Source: Sphingobacteriales bacterium | Lineage (GTDB): Bacteria; Bacteroidota; Bacteroidia; Chitinophagales; Chitinophagaceae | Assembly (NCBI GenBank): GCA_004144185.1 | Contig: SEFP01000004.1 | Coordinates: 124,001-188,000 of the forward strand | DNA length: 64,000 nucleotides | Direction: 5' to 3' | Shown here: in pieces, positions 8,485 to 16,348 of the stretch | Position numbering within the stretch: the first letter of the stretch is position 1 | How the letters are laid out: every line of letters begins with the position of its first letter | The notes under the pieces: generated by a model | Seen by the model: the letters and a program-made list of their open reading frames with translations, nothing else | Database searches by the model: none | What the model was told of the DNA's origin: nothing | Program-made: the position numbers and the translations under genes

Positions 8485-9729
8485 ATGGATTCTGCTTCTG
8501 TTTCAACCCCGCAACGCAGCCTTTGGAGCCTGCCGGTCCTGATTGCCGCGCTGGGCTATTTCGTAGATGTTTATGACCTGCTGTTGTTTGCGATTGTACG
8601 GGTGCCATCGCTGCGCGAACTGGGATTGACGGATGTGGCCCTCCGCGAAGAAGGCATGGGCATTCTCAACGGCCAGATGATCGGTCTGTTGCTAGGCGGC
8701 ATCCTCTGGGGCGTACTGGGCGATAAAAAAGGCCGGTTGTCGGTTTTGTTCGGGTCGATCCTGCTGTATTCCCTGGCCAATATTGCCAATGGATTTGTGA
8801 CGTCTGCACCGCAGTATCTGTGGTGTCGTTTTATCGCCGGTATTGGACTGGCCGGTGAACTGGGTGCCGGCATCACGCTGGTCAGCGAACTCCTGCCTAA
8901 ACACAAGCGGGGACTGGCCACTTCACTGGTAGCCGGTTTCGGACTGACCGGTGCCGTAGCAGCGTATTTTATTGCGAAACAGTTTCATTGGACCACCTGC
9001 TATTTTATCGGTGGCGGTGCCGGACTGCTGTTGCTGCTCATGCGGGTGTCGGTGTTTGAATCCGGTATGTTTCATGCCATTAAGGAAACAGCCGTATCCC
9101 GGGGAAATTTCTTTCAGTTTTTTACCCGCTGGCATCGGTTCCGGCGGTATCTGCTGTGCATCCTGATTGGTCTGCCTACCTGGTTTGTAATTGGTATCCT
9201 GGTAACGTTTTCCAAAGAATACGGCGAGCAGATGGGGCTTTCCGGACCGGTAGAACCATCCCGCGCGGTGCTGTTTGCGTACATCGGCATTGCTTTGGGC
9301 GATGTAGCCAGCGGATTTCTCTCCAATGTATTGCGTAGCCGCAAAAAGGCTTTGTTCGTCTTTTACAGTCTCACCACCGTCTTCCTGGTATTATGGCTGG
9401 GACAGCGCGGTGGGCGTCCGGAAACTTTGTACTGGCTCAGCGGGTTGCTGGGTTTTGGCTGTGGGTTCTGGGCCATTTTTGTGACTGTAGCCGCCGAAAG
9501 CTTTGGTACCAATCTGCGCGCTACGGCTGCTACTACCATTCCCAATATGGTACGGGGCACATTGCCGTTGTTTACGGCTTATATGGCCTTGCTGGAGCCA
9601 CGCCTGGGGCTGCTGAATGCCGCCTCTGTCGTAGCGGCCAGCACGATGGTCATTACATTTATTGCGGCCGCATTGCTGGATGAAACCTACGGTCGTGATC
9701 TGGCCTTTACCGAAACAGACCGCCCGTAG
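8485..9729 (+). CDS. MFS transporter
   Basis: A 414-residue transporter with about 12 hydrophobic segments. The cytoplasmic loop between TM2 and TM3 reads GVLGDKKGRLSVLFGS, a good match to the MFS signature GxLaDrxGrr. FIAGIGLAGELGAGITLVSELLPKHKRG resembles the sugar/aromatic-acid porters. Substrate cannot be assigned. It forms the end of the symporter-dedA-MFS run and stops with TAG, showing that TAG is used as a stop in this genome. Confidence 0.9.
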   Translation: MDSASVSTPQRSLWSLPVLIAALGYFVDVYDLLLFAIVRVPSLRELGLTDVALREEGMGILNGQMIGLLLGGILWGVLGDKKGRLSVLFGSILLYSLANIANGFVTSAPQYLWCRFIAGIGLAGELGAGITLVSELLPKHKRGLATSLVAGFGLTGAVAAYFIAKQFHWTTCYFIGGGAGLLLLLMRVSVFESGMFHAIKETAVSRGNFFQFFTRWHRFRRYLLCILIGLPTWFVIGILVTFSKEYGEQMGLSGPVEPSRAVLFAYIGIALGDVASGFLSNVLRSRKKALFVFYSLTTVFLVLWLGQRGGRPETLYWLSGLLGFGCGFWAIFVTVAAESFGTNLRATAATTIPNMVRGTLPLFTAYMALLEPRLGLLNAASVVAASTMVITFIAAALLDETYGRDLAFTETDRP

Positions 9730-9770
9730 CATCCCTGAGCCATTCTGTATTCATCTCTAATCCATCCGCT

Positions 9771-10376
9771 TTGCAATCCTCGTTTGAAGCCGCGCCGTTA
9801 GTTTCGTTTCCTCAGTTTCTGGCCTTCTGTGAGCAGCTGGTAGCAGAAGGGCGCACCAGCGGACCGACGCAATCGGAGTTTCTGATTTTCTTTACGAAGC
9901 TCAACTACCAGCGGATGGTGCGCTGGAACCGAACGGCGGTAGTCCTTCCGGAAACGCTTCTCGCCTTACAGCAGGCACCTGCTCAGCACTGGTTTGTGAT
10001 CACCGAAGCTTGGTGTGGCGATAGCGCCCAGAATTTACCGTTGATTGCTAAGATGGCGGAAGCTGCCGGAGAACACATCACCCTTCGTATCCTGCTGCGC
10101 GATACTCATCCGGAACTGATTGATGCGTATCTGACCAATGGCAGCCGAAGCATTCCAAAGCTGGTTTCGTTTGATGCCGCTTCCGGAACCGAGCTGTTCT
10201 CATGGGGTCCCAGACCGCACTCCGCCAATGCCTTGTATCAGGATTGGAAGAAAGATCCGGCAGGACGTGATTTCGAGGCGTTTGAAAAAGAGCTGCATAC
10301 CTGGTATGCCCATAACAAAGGCCAGGAAATGCAGGCAGAATTAACACAGCTTTTGATGGGATCCAAAACCGTGTAA
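9771..10376 (+). CDS. Thioredoxin-like protein with a single active-site Cys
   Basis: A cytoplasmic 201-residue protein of the thioredoxin-family type common in Bacteroidota. The active-site region is VITEAWCGDSAQNLP: Cys82 is kept but the second Cys is Ser85, so it cannot form the usual CxxC disulfide and may act by a monothiol mechanism. A cis-Pro is present in SRSIPKLVSFD. No signal peptide is seen. The start is unsure: TTG at 9771 is used here because no ATG occurs upstream in frame and the next one is near residue 49, inside conserved sequence. Confidence 0.8.
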   Translation: MQSSFEAAPLVSFPQFLAFCEQLVAEGRTSGPTQSEFLIFFTKLNYQRMVRWNRTAVVLPETLLALQQAPAQHWFVITEAWCGDSAQNLPLIAKMAEAAGEHITLRILLRDTHPELIDAYLTNGSRSIPKLVSFDAASGTELFSWGPRPHSANALYQDWKKDPAGRDFEAFEKELHTWYAHNKGQEMQAELTQLLMGSKTV

Positions 10377-10406
10377 CATTACACCGGTCATTTCCGGAAA
10401 CAACCT

Positions 10407-10441
10407 AAAAAAGCCCCTGAGATTTTCTCTGGGGCTTTTTT
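10407..10441 (+). terminator. Terminator after the thioredoxin-like gene
   Basis: AAAAAAGCCCC at 10407-10417 pairs with GGGGCTTTTTT at 10431-10441. It sits 30 bases after the stop codon and would work in both directions. Confidence 0.9.
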
Positions 10442-10461
10442 AAATTAAGCTGGCGATCGTT

Positions 10462-10584
10462 TTAAAATAAACTAACCGGAAAGGTAGGGACTGCCAGAAT
10501 GGAAGCCTTTTTGACCGGCATCGAAACGATCTGTGGATTGGAAGGAACAGCATCCGGGACTGGTCCACTAAACTGCTTCCGGAA
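10462..10584 (-). pseudogene. C-terminal fragment of an L,D-transpeptidase gene
   Basis: On the minus strand a frame without start codon, opened by a TAG at 10585-10587, ends AVPTFPVSLF and stops. The intact L,D-transpeptidase at 18725-19606 ends AVPTLPVSLF, and the preceding residues also align (PDAVPSNPQIV against PAAVPANTQIA). The DNA matches too, for example GGTAGGGACTGC in both. About 35 codons remain. Both copies have the same orientation and each faces a + strand gene end, so they form direct repeats around the 10.6-18.7 kb locus. Confidence 0.75.
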
Positions 10585-10928
10585 CTAAATTTTTCTGGTT
10601 ATAAGAGACATTATTAAAAATATTCAATGCGATTCTCTAAGTAAATTTTGATAAAAATAAGATCACTAGTACTATAAATATGATTTTGATAAAACTATGA
10701 TTATATAATTATTTGTAAGTAGTTGCTATGAGGACTTATTAAAATTTTAGTGGCCTAATTGTTATCGAAATAATAAACCGACTAATAAAAATTTTCCAGA
10801 TCATTGCTTTGCGATCCATTCGGTTTGGATGCCGAATTGATTTTAGAAATTTTTATAAAAAGAAATCTAAAATTCTGCAAGGCTCGTATTTGATTCACGT
10901 TCTTCTTTTTTTTAACCCCTTTTTGCTT
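10585..10928. other. AT-rich non-coding leader of the DUF4331 locus
   Basis: This 344-base stretch is clearly richer in A and T than anything nearby (for example around 10610-10800) and has no convincing reading frame before the DUF4331 start. TTGCTTTG near 10804-10811 is one base off the TAnnTTTG box and may be a promoter element. The composition break marks the left border of the locus. No repeat or RNA gene was recognised. Confidence 0.5.
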
Positions 10929-12746
10929 ATGAAAACATCATACTTTTCGCTGCTGCGCCGCAGCAGAGCAGTGCTTTTGGTGCTGTTTAGTATTGCGGCC
11001 ACAGGAGCTTTTGCGTCCTCTCACCGGGAAGCTCCTCTCATCTCGTCTGATCCGGCAGCAGACAATACGGATGTATACGCCTTCCGGAGTCCGGATGATA
11101 CCAACACGGTAACAATCATCTGCAACTGGATTCCGTTTCAACTGCCAGATGCGGGCCCTAACTACTACACATTTAGCCCAAGCGTACGGTACGAGGTTCA
11201 TGTGAAAAACAACGCCGCAACCACGGGCGATGATATTACGTATCGGTTTACGTTTTCGCAACTAAACCAGGATACAACTACGTTCTTCAATATCCGGCTG
11301 GGCCAACGCAACCTGCTTACCACCTATACTTGTCAGCGTAGGGTAGGAGCGGGTACTTTCGTTACGATTGCCACCGATACCGTAGCGCCGCCCAACATCG
11401 GTCCGCGTTCGATTGATGGCGCTGCCGGACTGAATGCGCCGTACCTGTCGCTGTTCAACAACTCTATTTCCACGGCTTCTACCGGCGAGCAGGTGTTCTG
11501 CGGTCCGGTGGATGATCCCTTTTTCGTGGATCTGGCCGGCGTGTTTGACTTAGGCAACTTCCGACCCAACGGCAATGGTATAAACCCGCCAAAAGATGGT
11601 CTGGCACGCTACAATGTACACACTATTGCACTGAAAATACCGATTGCCACCCTTCAGAAAAACGGCCAGGGCGTAGGTGCGGCTACTTCTATCCTGGATC
11701 CTAATTACGTCATCGGCGTATGGGCGTCTTCTTCCCGTGAACAGGTACGTACCCTGACCGGAAACAATGCCCAGCCAGTTGGCAGCGGCAACTTTGTGCA
11801 GGTGTCCCGCCTGGGAATGCCACTGACCAACGAAGCCGTTATTCCAATTGGTGATAAAGACCGTTACAATGCGATTGCCACGGGTGCGAATGCAACCGAT
11901 GCCCGCTTTGCTAAGTATTTCGCCAATCCGGAACTGGCACTTTACATGTCACAGGCACCCGGTCACTTTGGCTCGGCTGTTCCGGCGCTCAACGACCTGC
12001 GCATCCAAGGCGCATCCAGACCGGATTTGATTGCAGGTGGCTTTGACTTCCGGAATGGCGCTAAAGGATTGTTTCCACTGAAAGGCTCACCCTTGTTGAA
12101 TGGTACTGCACTAGCTGCTGGTCCAAGCAATGGCGGAAGTGGATTTGGCGACATCCTGCTACCGGATTCTATGAGTCCGCGCGCTGTAGATATCCTGCCG
12201 ATTTTTTACACGGGTGTACCTAATCTGCCACCGTACCAGCTGGCTACCGGCAAAACCAATCTGCCGTCTACTACAACCATGAACCCACTATCGGCAGGCA
12301 AACCATTTATCAACAACTTCCTGCCTACGCTCGGCGATATGCTGCGCCTCAATATGGCCGTTCCGGTAACGCAGCGTACGGATCCGAAGTTCTCCAGTCT
12401 GGGACTGATTCAGGCGGCTGTACTGGGCCTGACCGACCCGGCCTATAATACCAACGCTAACCTGCAGTTTATCCCCAACATGGATGGCTTTCCCAATGGT
12501 CGTCGGTTGGAAGATGACGTAACTACCATCGAGTTGCAGGCCGTTTCCGGAGCCGTACTGGCTGCAATTGGCCTTTGGTATGACGACTACAATGCTTCAG
12601 CAGGTAATCCATTGACGCCGCAACTGCTGCGCGTAGTTGGCTTCACTGCCGGAGTCACCAAAAATGATACGACGCTGCGTACTGCGTTCCCGTATGTACA
12701 ATTGCCTTGGCGCGGATACGATTTCGTTCGTCAGGCCCGCTTCTAA
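10929..12746 (+). CDS. DUF4331 secreted protein, first copy
   Basis: A 605-residue exported protein. The signal peptide ends AATGAFA before SSHREAPLIS, the hallmark start of DUF4331, followed by DNTDVYAFRSPDDTN. DUF4331 proteins are widespread but have no proven function. Conserved stretches shared with the next gene include FFNIRLGQ, ILDPNYVIGVWAS, VQVSRLGMPLTNE, PRAVDILPIF and NMDGFPNGRRLEDDVT. It ends right after the domain (WRGYDFVRQARF) and lacks the sorting tail of its neighbour, so it is either released by another route or shortened. The frame is open upstream, but Met at 10929 begins a clean signal peptide. Confidence 0.88.
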   Translation: MKTSYFSLLRRSRAVLLVLFSIAATGAFASSHREAPLISSDPAADNTDVYAFRSPDDTNTVTIICNWIPFQLPDAGPNYYTFSPSVRYEVHVKNNAATTGDDITYRFTFSQLNQDTTTFFNIRLGQRNLLTTYTCQRRVGAGTFVTIATDTVAPPNIGPRSIDGAAGLNAPYLSLFNNSISTASTGEQVFCGPVDDPFFVDLAGVFDLGNFRPNGNGINPPKDGLARYNVHTIALKIPIATLQKNGQGVGAATSILDPNYVIGVWASSSREQVRTLTGNNAQPVGSGNFVQVSRLGMPLTNEAVIPIGDKDRYNAIATGANATDARFAKYFANPELALYMSQAPGHFGSAVPALNDLRIQGASRPDLIAGGFDFRNGAKGLFPLKGSPLLNGTALAAGPSNGGSGFGDILLPDSMSPRAVDILPIFYTGVPNLPPYQLATGKTNLPSTTTMNPLSAGKPFINNFLPTLGDMLRLNMAVPVTQRTDPKFSSLGLIQAAVLGLTDPAYNTNANLQFIPNMDGFPNGRRLEDDVTTIELQAVSGAVLAAIGLWYDDYNASAGNPLTPQLLRVVGFTAGVTKNDTTLRTAFPYVQLPWRGYDFVRQARF

Positions 12747-12777
12747 TTCCTTCCTCTAAAACGCAAAAAATCCGTTT

Positions 12778-14853
12778 ATGAAACGACTCAATACCGTCCT
12801 GCTTACGGTGGCTTTTGGAGCGATGGCTTTCAGCGCCGCTGCCTCCTCCCACCGGGAAGCACCCCTTATTTCTAATGATCCGCTGGCTGACAACACGGAT
12901 GTATATGCATTTCGCTCGCCAGCCGATACGAACAATATCGTGCTGATTGCGAACTACATTCCGGCAGAGCTGGCGCATGGCGGCCCTAACTGGTACAGCT
13001 TTGGCACCGGCATCCGCTACGAGATTCATGTCGATAACAACAGCACTACTCCCGGCGATGACATTGTGTATCGCTTTACGTTCCAGAAGGTCAACCAGGA
13101 CACGACGACGTTTTTCAACATCCGGTTAGGTAAGATCAATCAACGCAATACCTACACGCTGGAACGCAGCATGAACGGTGGAGCTTCGTTCTCTACCATC
13201 GTGAATAATGGGATTGTCCCGCCGCCCAACATTGGTCCGCGCTCTATCGAAGGTGCCGCAGGTCTGAACCGGGCCTACGATAGCCTGGTTTCAGATGCAG
13301 TGATGACAGCCTCGACTGGTGAGAAAGTATTTGCCGGCCCACGCGATGATGCCTTCTTCGTGGATCTGGGTGGTGCTTTTGACCTGGGGGGCTTCCGACA
13401 GCCGGGCCGCGATGCCCTGGCCAAGTACAATGTGCACTCGCTCGTGATAGAGGTGCCGATTGCTACCCTTCAGAAAAGTGGTCAGGGCGTAAGCAGTGCC
13501 ACCTCGATTCTGGATCCCAACTACGTCATTGGCGTATGGGCTTCCGCTTCCCGGCAACAGGTACGCACACTCAGTACCAATGGCGATGAGCCAACAAACA
13601 CCGGTAACTATGTGCAGGTATCCCGGCTGGGGATGCCTCTGACCAATGAAGTGGTCGTGGCGCTAGGTGCTAAAGATCGCTTCAACGCTTCTACACCTGC
13701 GAATGATTATAACCAGTTCAGAAGATTCTTGGAGGTTCCGGAATTGTCGCTTTACATCGATAGTTCATTCTATGCAACCGCTGTTCCCGGTTTGTCCAAA
13801 CTGCGGATTCAGAAGAAATCACGTCCGGATGTTTTTGCTGGTGGATTCAACTTTGGCAACGGTGGCGCCGGATTGTTTCCCCTGAAAGGTTCGCCGCTGT
13901 TAGTGGGTACCGCGCTGGCACCTGGTCCAACCCTGCCCGGTGGTGGCTACGGGGATATCCTGTTGCCAAACGCGACCAGCCCACGGGCTGTTGATATCCT
14001 GCCTATCTTCCTGACCGGCGTGCCCAACTTACCGCCGTACCAGTTGGCTACCGGCAAAACCAACTTCAACTTTGGATTTGGCCCGGCTTTGAATCCGCTG
14101 TCGGCAGGCAAACCGTTTATCAACAACTTCCTGCCTACGCTCGGCGATATGCTGCGCCTCAATATGGCCGTTCCGGTAACATCTCGTACCGATCCGAAGT
14201 TCTCCAGCCTGGGCATTATCCAGGCGGCTGCGCTGGGTTTGACCGACCCGGCGTATAATACCAGCGCTGCGCTTCAATTTATCCCCAACATGGATGGTTT
14301 TCCCAATGGTCGTCGGCTGGAAGATGATGTAACCACCATTGAATTACAGGCTGTTTCCGGAGTTGCTTTGGCAGCCATTGGATTGTTCTATGATGATTAC
14401 ACGGGCGCTCCTCAAAGTCCGCTTACAGCCCGTCTGGACAGCGTATTAAAATTCAATGCCGGTGTTACCAGAAACGATACGACGATCCGGACCAGCTTCC
14501 CGTATCTGCAAACGCCTTGGCGTGGTTTCAACGGTACGTCTTACAGCGCACCAGCTCCGGTAGGCGTAACGTCTCTGAACCTGGCGGCTCCGGAAGCAGT
14601 GCTGGCAGCGTTCCCCAATCCGTTTGTCAATGAGGTGAAGTTCCGCTATCATCTGGCCCGCAATGCAGAGGTGATGATTGTAATTGCAGACATCAACGGA
14701 CGTACTGTACAGGTACTGAATGCCGGTCGGCAGTCGGCGGGCGAGTACGTACTGCCTTGGACGAACAGCAACCTGTCGGCAGGTTCTTATTTTGCCCGAC
14801 TGGCCATTGGCGGTCAGGTGATGAATACCGTAAAACTGGTTAAAATCCAGTAA
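12778..14853 (+). CDS. DUF4331 secreted protein with type IX sorting domain
   Basis: A 691-residue paralogue of the gene before it, 31 bases downstream. Signal peptide MKRLNTVLLTVAFGAMAFSA, then SSHREAPLIS and the full DUF4331 domain to about residue 590. The last 80 residues, from AFPNPFVNEVKFRY to VMNTVKLVKIQ, form a type A C-terminal sorting domain of the type IX secretion system, so this copy should be exported across the outer membrane and released or surface-attached. Identical blocks in the two genes show tandem duplication followed by loss or gain of the tail. Function unknown. Confidence 0.9.
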   Translation: MKRLNTVLLTVAFGAMAFSAAASSHREAPLISNDPLADNTDVYAFRSPADTNNIVLIANYIPAELAHGGPNWYSFGTGIRYEIHVDNNSTTPGDDIVYRFTFQKVNQDTTTFFNIRLGKINQRNTYTLERSMNGGASFSTIVNNGIVPPPNIGPRSIEGAAGLNRAYDSLVSDAVMTASTGEKVFAGPRDDAFFVDLGGAFDLGGFRQPGRDALAKYNVHSLVIEVPIATLQKSGQGVSSATSILDPNYVIGVWASASRQQVRTLSTNGDEPTNTGNYVQVSRLGMPLTNEVVVALGAKDRFNASTPANDYNQFRRFLEVPELSLYIDSSFYATAVPGLSKLRIQKKSRPDVFAGGFNFGNGGAGLFPLKGSPLLVGTALAPGPTLPGGGYGDILLPNATSPRAVDILPIFLTGVPNLPPYQLATGKTNFNFGFGPALNPLSAGKPFINNFLPTLGDMLRLNMAVPVTSRTDPKFSSLGIIQAAALGLTDPAYNTSAALQFIPNMDGFPNGRRLEDDVTTIELQAVSGVALAAIGLFYDDYTGAPQSPLTARLDSVLKFNAGVTRNDTTIRTSFPYLQTPWRGFNGTSYSAPAPVGVTSLNLAAPEAVLAAFPNPFVNEVKFRYHLARNAEVMIVIADINGRTVQVLNAGRQSAGEYVLPWTNSNLSAGSYFARLAIGGQVMNTVKLVKIQ

Positions 14854-14877
14854 GCAGATTTCTTTAAAACCGGATCG

Positions 14878-14936
14878 GGCGGCAGGTGGATCAAAAACCT
14901 TAAATGTGTTTTGTGCCAAGCCTGCCGCCTTTTTTT
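14878..14936 (+). terminator. Terminator after the DUF4331 pair
   Basis: GGCGGCAGG at 14878-14886 pairs with CCTGCCGCC at 14921-14929, followed by seven T. It separates the DUF4331 genes from the TPR gene, which starts 28 bases later. Confidence 0.75.
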
Positions 14937-14964
14937 ACAACCTTTTTTGACCGTTCTTTCCCGG

Positions 14965-16302
14965 ATGAGCTATACCCCGACTTTTTTTTTGCGCCGTTTC
15001 CTGCCATTTCTTTTTGTGCTGTTTGGGAGCGCTGCATTCTTCAGCAGTTGCACTAATGATGAAGAAGATGAAACAGAAACTAAAACATCCAACCAGATAA
15101 CCGCCGGCTTGCCCGTGCTGATGGACCGGAAAGGAAGTCTGGCCGACAGCGCTGAATGGCCCCGTACGAAGGCCAAAGATGCCGAGTTGCGGATGCGGAT
15201 TCAGCAGAACCCGGACGACCTGAAAGCCCGCCTGCAACTGGCTGCCATTTTTATTACCGAAGCCCGGATCACCGGCGAGCACCCATACTATTATCCGGCT
15301 ATCCTCACCATGCTGGATGCAGTGCTGACGCGCGATCCCAACAACTTTGAAGCTACGGTTTACAAAGCTTCGGTGAAGATGAGTCAGCACCAGTTTGCGG
15401 AAGGCCGCGACCTGGCCCTGAAAGCACGCGATCTGAATCCCGCAAATGCCTATGCCTACGGGATGCTGGTAGATGCCAATGTAGAACTGGGCAATTACCA
15501 GGAAGCCGTGCGGATGAGTGACAGTATGCAAAAGCTGAAGCCTTCGCTGGAATCGTACTCCCGCGCGTCGTACCTGCGGGAAATCTACGGGGATTATCCG
15601 GGGGCTATCCAGGGTATGCAGATGGCTGCCAACGCCGGACTTCCTGGTTCGGAGCCGGAAAGCTGGAGCCGTACCACCCTGGGATATCTCTATGAAAAAA
15701 CAGGCCGGCTGGATGAGGCCGAAGGCGAATACAACACCATTCTGAAAATCCGCCCGTCCTATGCGTTTGCGCTTCGGGGCATGGCCCGCATCAAGGCTGC
15801 CCGTAGAGATACCGCCGCCGCACTAAGCCTGCTGGACAAAGCCGCCGGAATTATGCCCGAGTTTTCGTTTTACGAAGACAAAGCTGATCTGTTGGCAGCT
15901 TCCGGAAAATCACAGGAAGCGCAAAAACTGTACGGGGACGTATCCCGGATGCTGGATGAGGATGCTGCTTCAGGGCACACCGTAAACCTCGAAAAGGCCC
16001 GGCTTTTTGTTCGGATGGGTGCGCTCGACTCGGCGCAATTCTACGCTGCTAAAGAGTATGCCGTTCGTCCGGAAAACATTGACGTGAATGCGGCGATGGC
16101 CTGGATTGCCTTCCAGAAAAACGAATACCCCAAAGCTGCTCAGTATATGAAAATAGCCCTGCGCACAGGTATTAAAGATCCGGAAGTCCTGTACCGGGCC
16201 AGCAAGATTGCTGAAGCAACCGGCAACACTGCTCAAAGCGCCCACTATCTGGCTGAAGCTAAAAAGGTGAATCCGTCTTTTAGTACTGTCTTCTACAACT
16301 AA
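14965..16302 (+). CDS. TPR-repeat lipoprotein
   Basis: A 445-residue predicted lipoprotein: a hydrophobic N-terminus FLPFLFVLFGSAAFFSSC with the lipid Cys, then an acidic spacer (TNDEEDETE). From about residue 60 it is built of tetratricopeptide repeats, for example PNNFEATVYKASVKMSQHQF, NAYAYGMLVDANVELGNYQEA, and TTLGYLYEKTGRLDEAEGEY. TPR units bind other proteins. Met at 14965 is taken as start because it places the signal correctly. It stands between the DUF4331 pair and a TonB receptor and probably belongs to the same envelope system. Confidence 0.85.
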   Translation: MSYTPTFFLRRFLPFLFVLFGSAAFFSSCTNDEEDETETKTSNQITAGLPVLMDRKGSLADSAEWPRTKAKDAELRMRIQQNPDDLKARLQLAAIFITEARITGEHPYYYPAILTMLDAVLTRDPNNFEATVYKASVKMSQHQFAEGRDLALKARDLNPANAYAYGMLVDANVELGNYQEAVRMSDSMQKLKPSLESYSRASYLREIYGDYPGAIQGMQMAANAGLPGSEPESWSRTTLGYLYEKTGRLDEAEGEYNTILKIRPSYAFALRGMARIKAARRDTAAALSLLDKAAGIMPEFSFYEDKADLLAASGKSQEAQKLYGDVSRMLDEDAASGHTVNLEKARLFVRMGALDSAQFYAAKEYAVRPENIDVNAAMAWIAFQKNEYPKAAQYMKIALRTGIKDPEVLYRASKIAEATGNTAQSAHYLAEAKKVNPSFSTVFYN

Positions 16303-16348
16303 TAATCCTTTTGGAAGCATTTTTCCGGAACCTTTTCTCTTTAAACCT

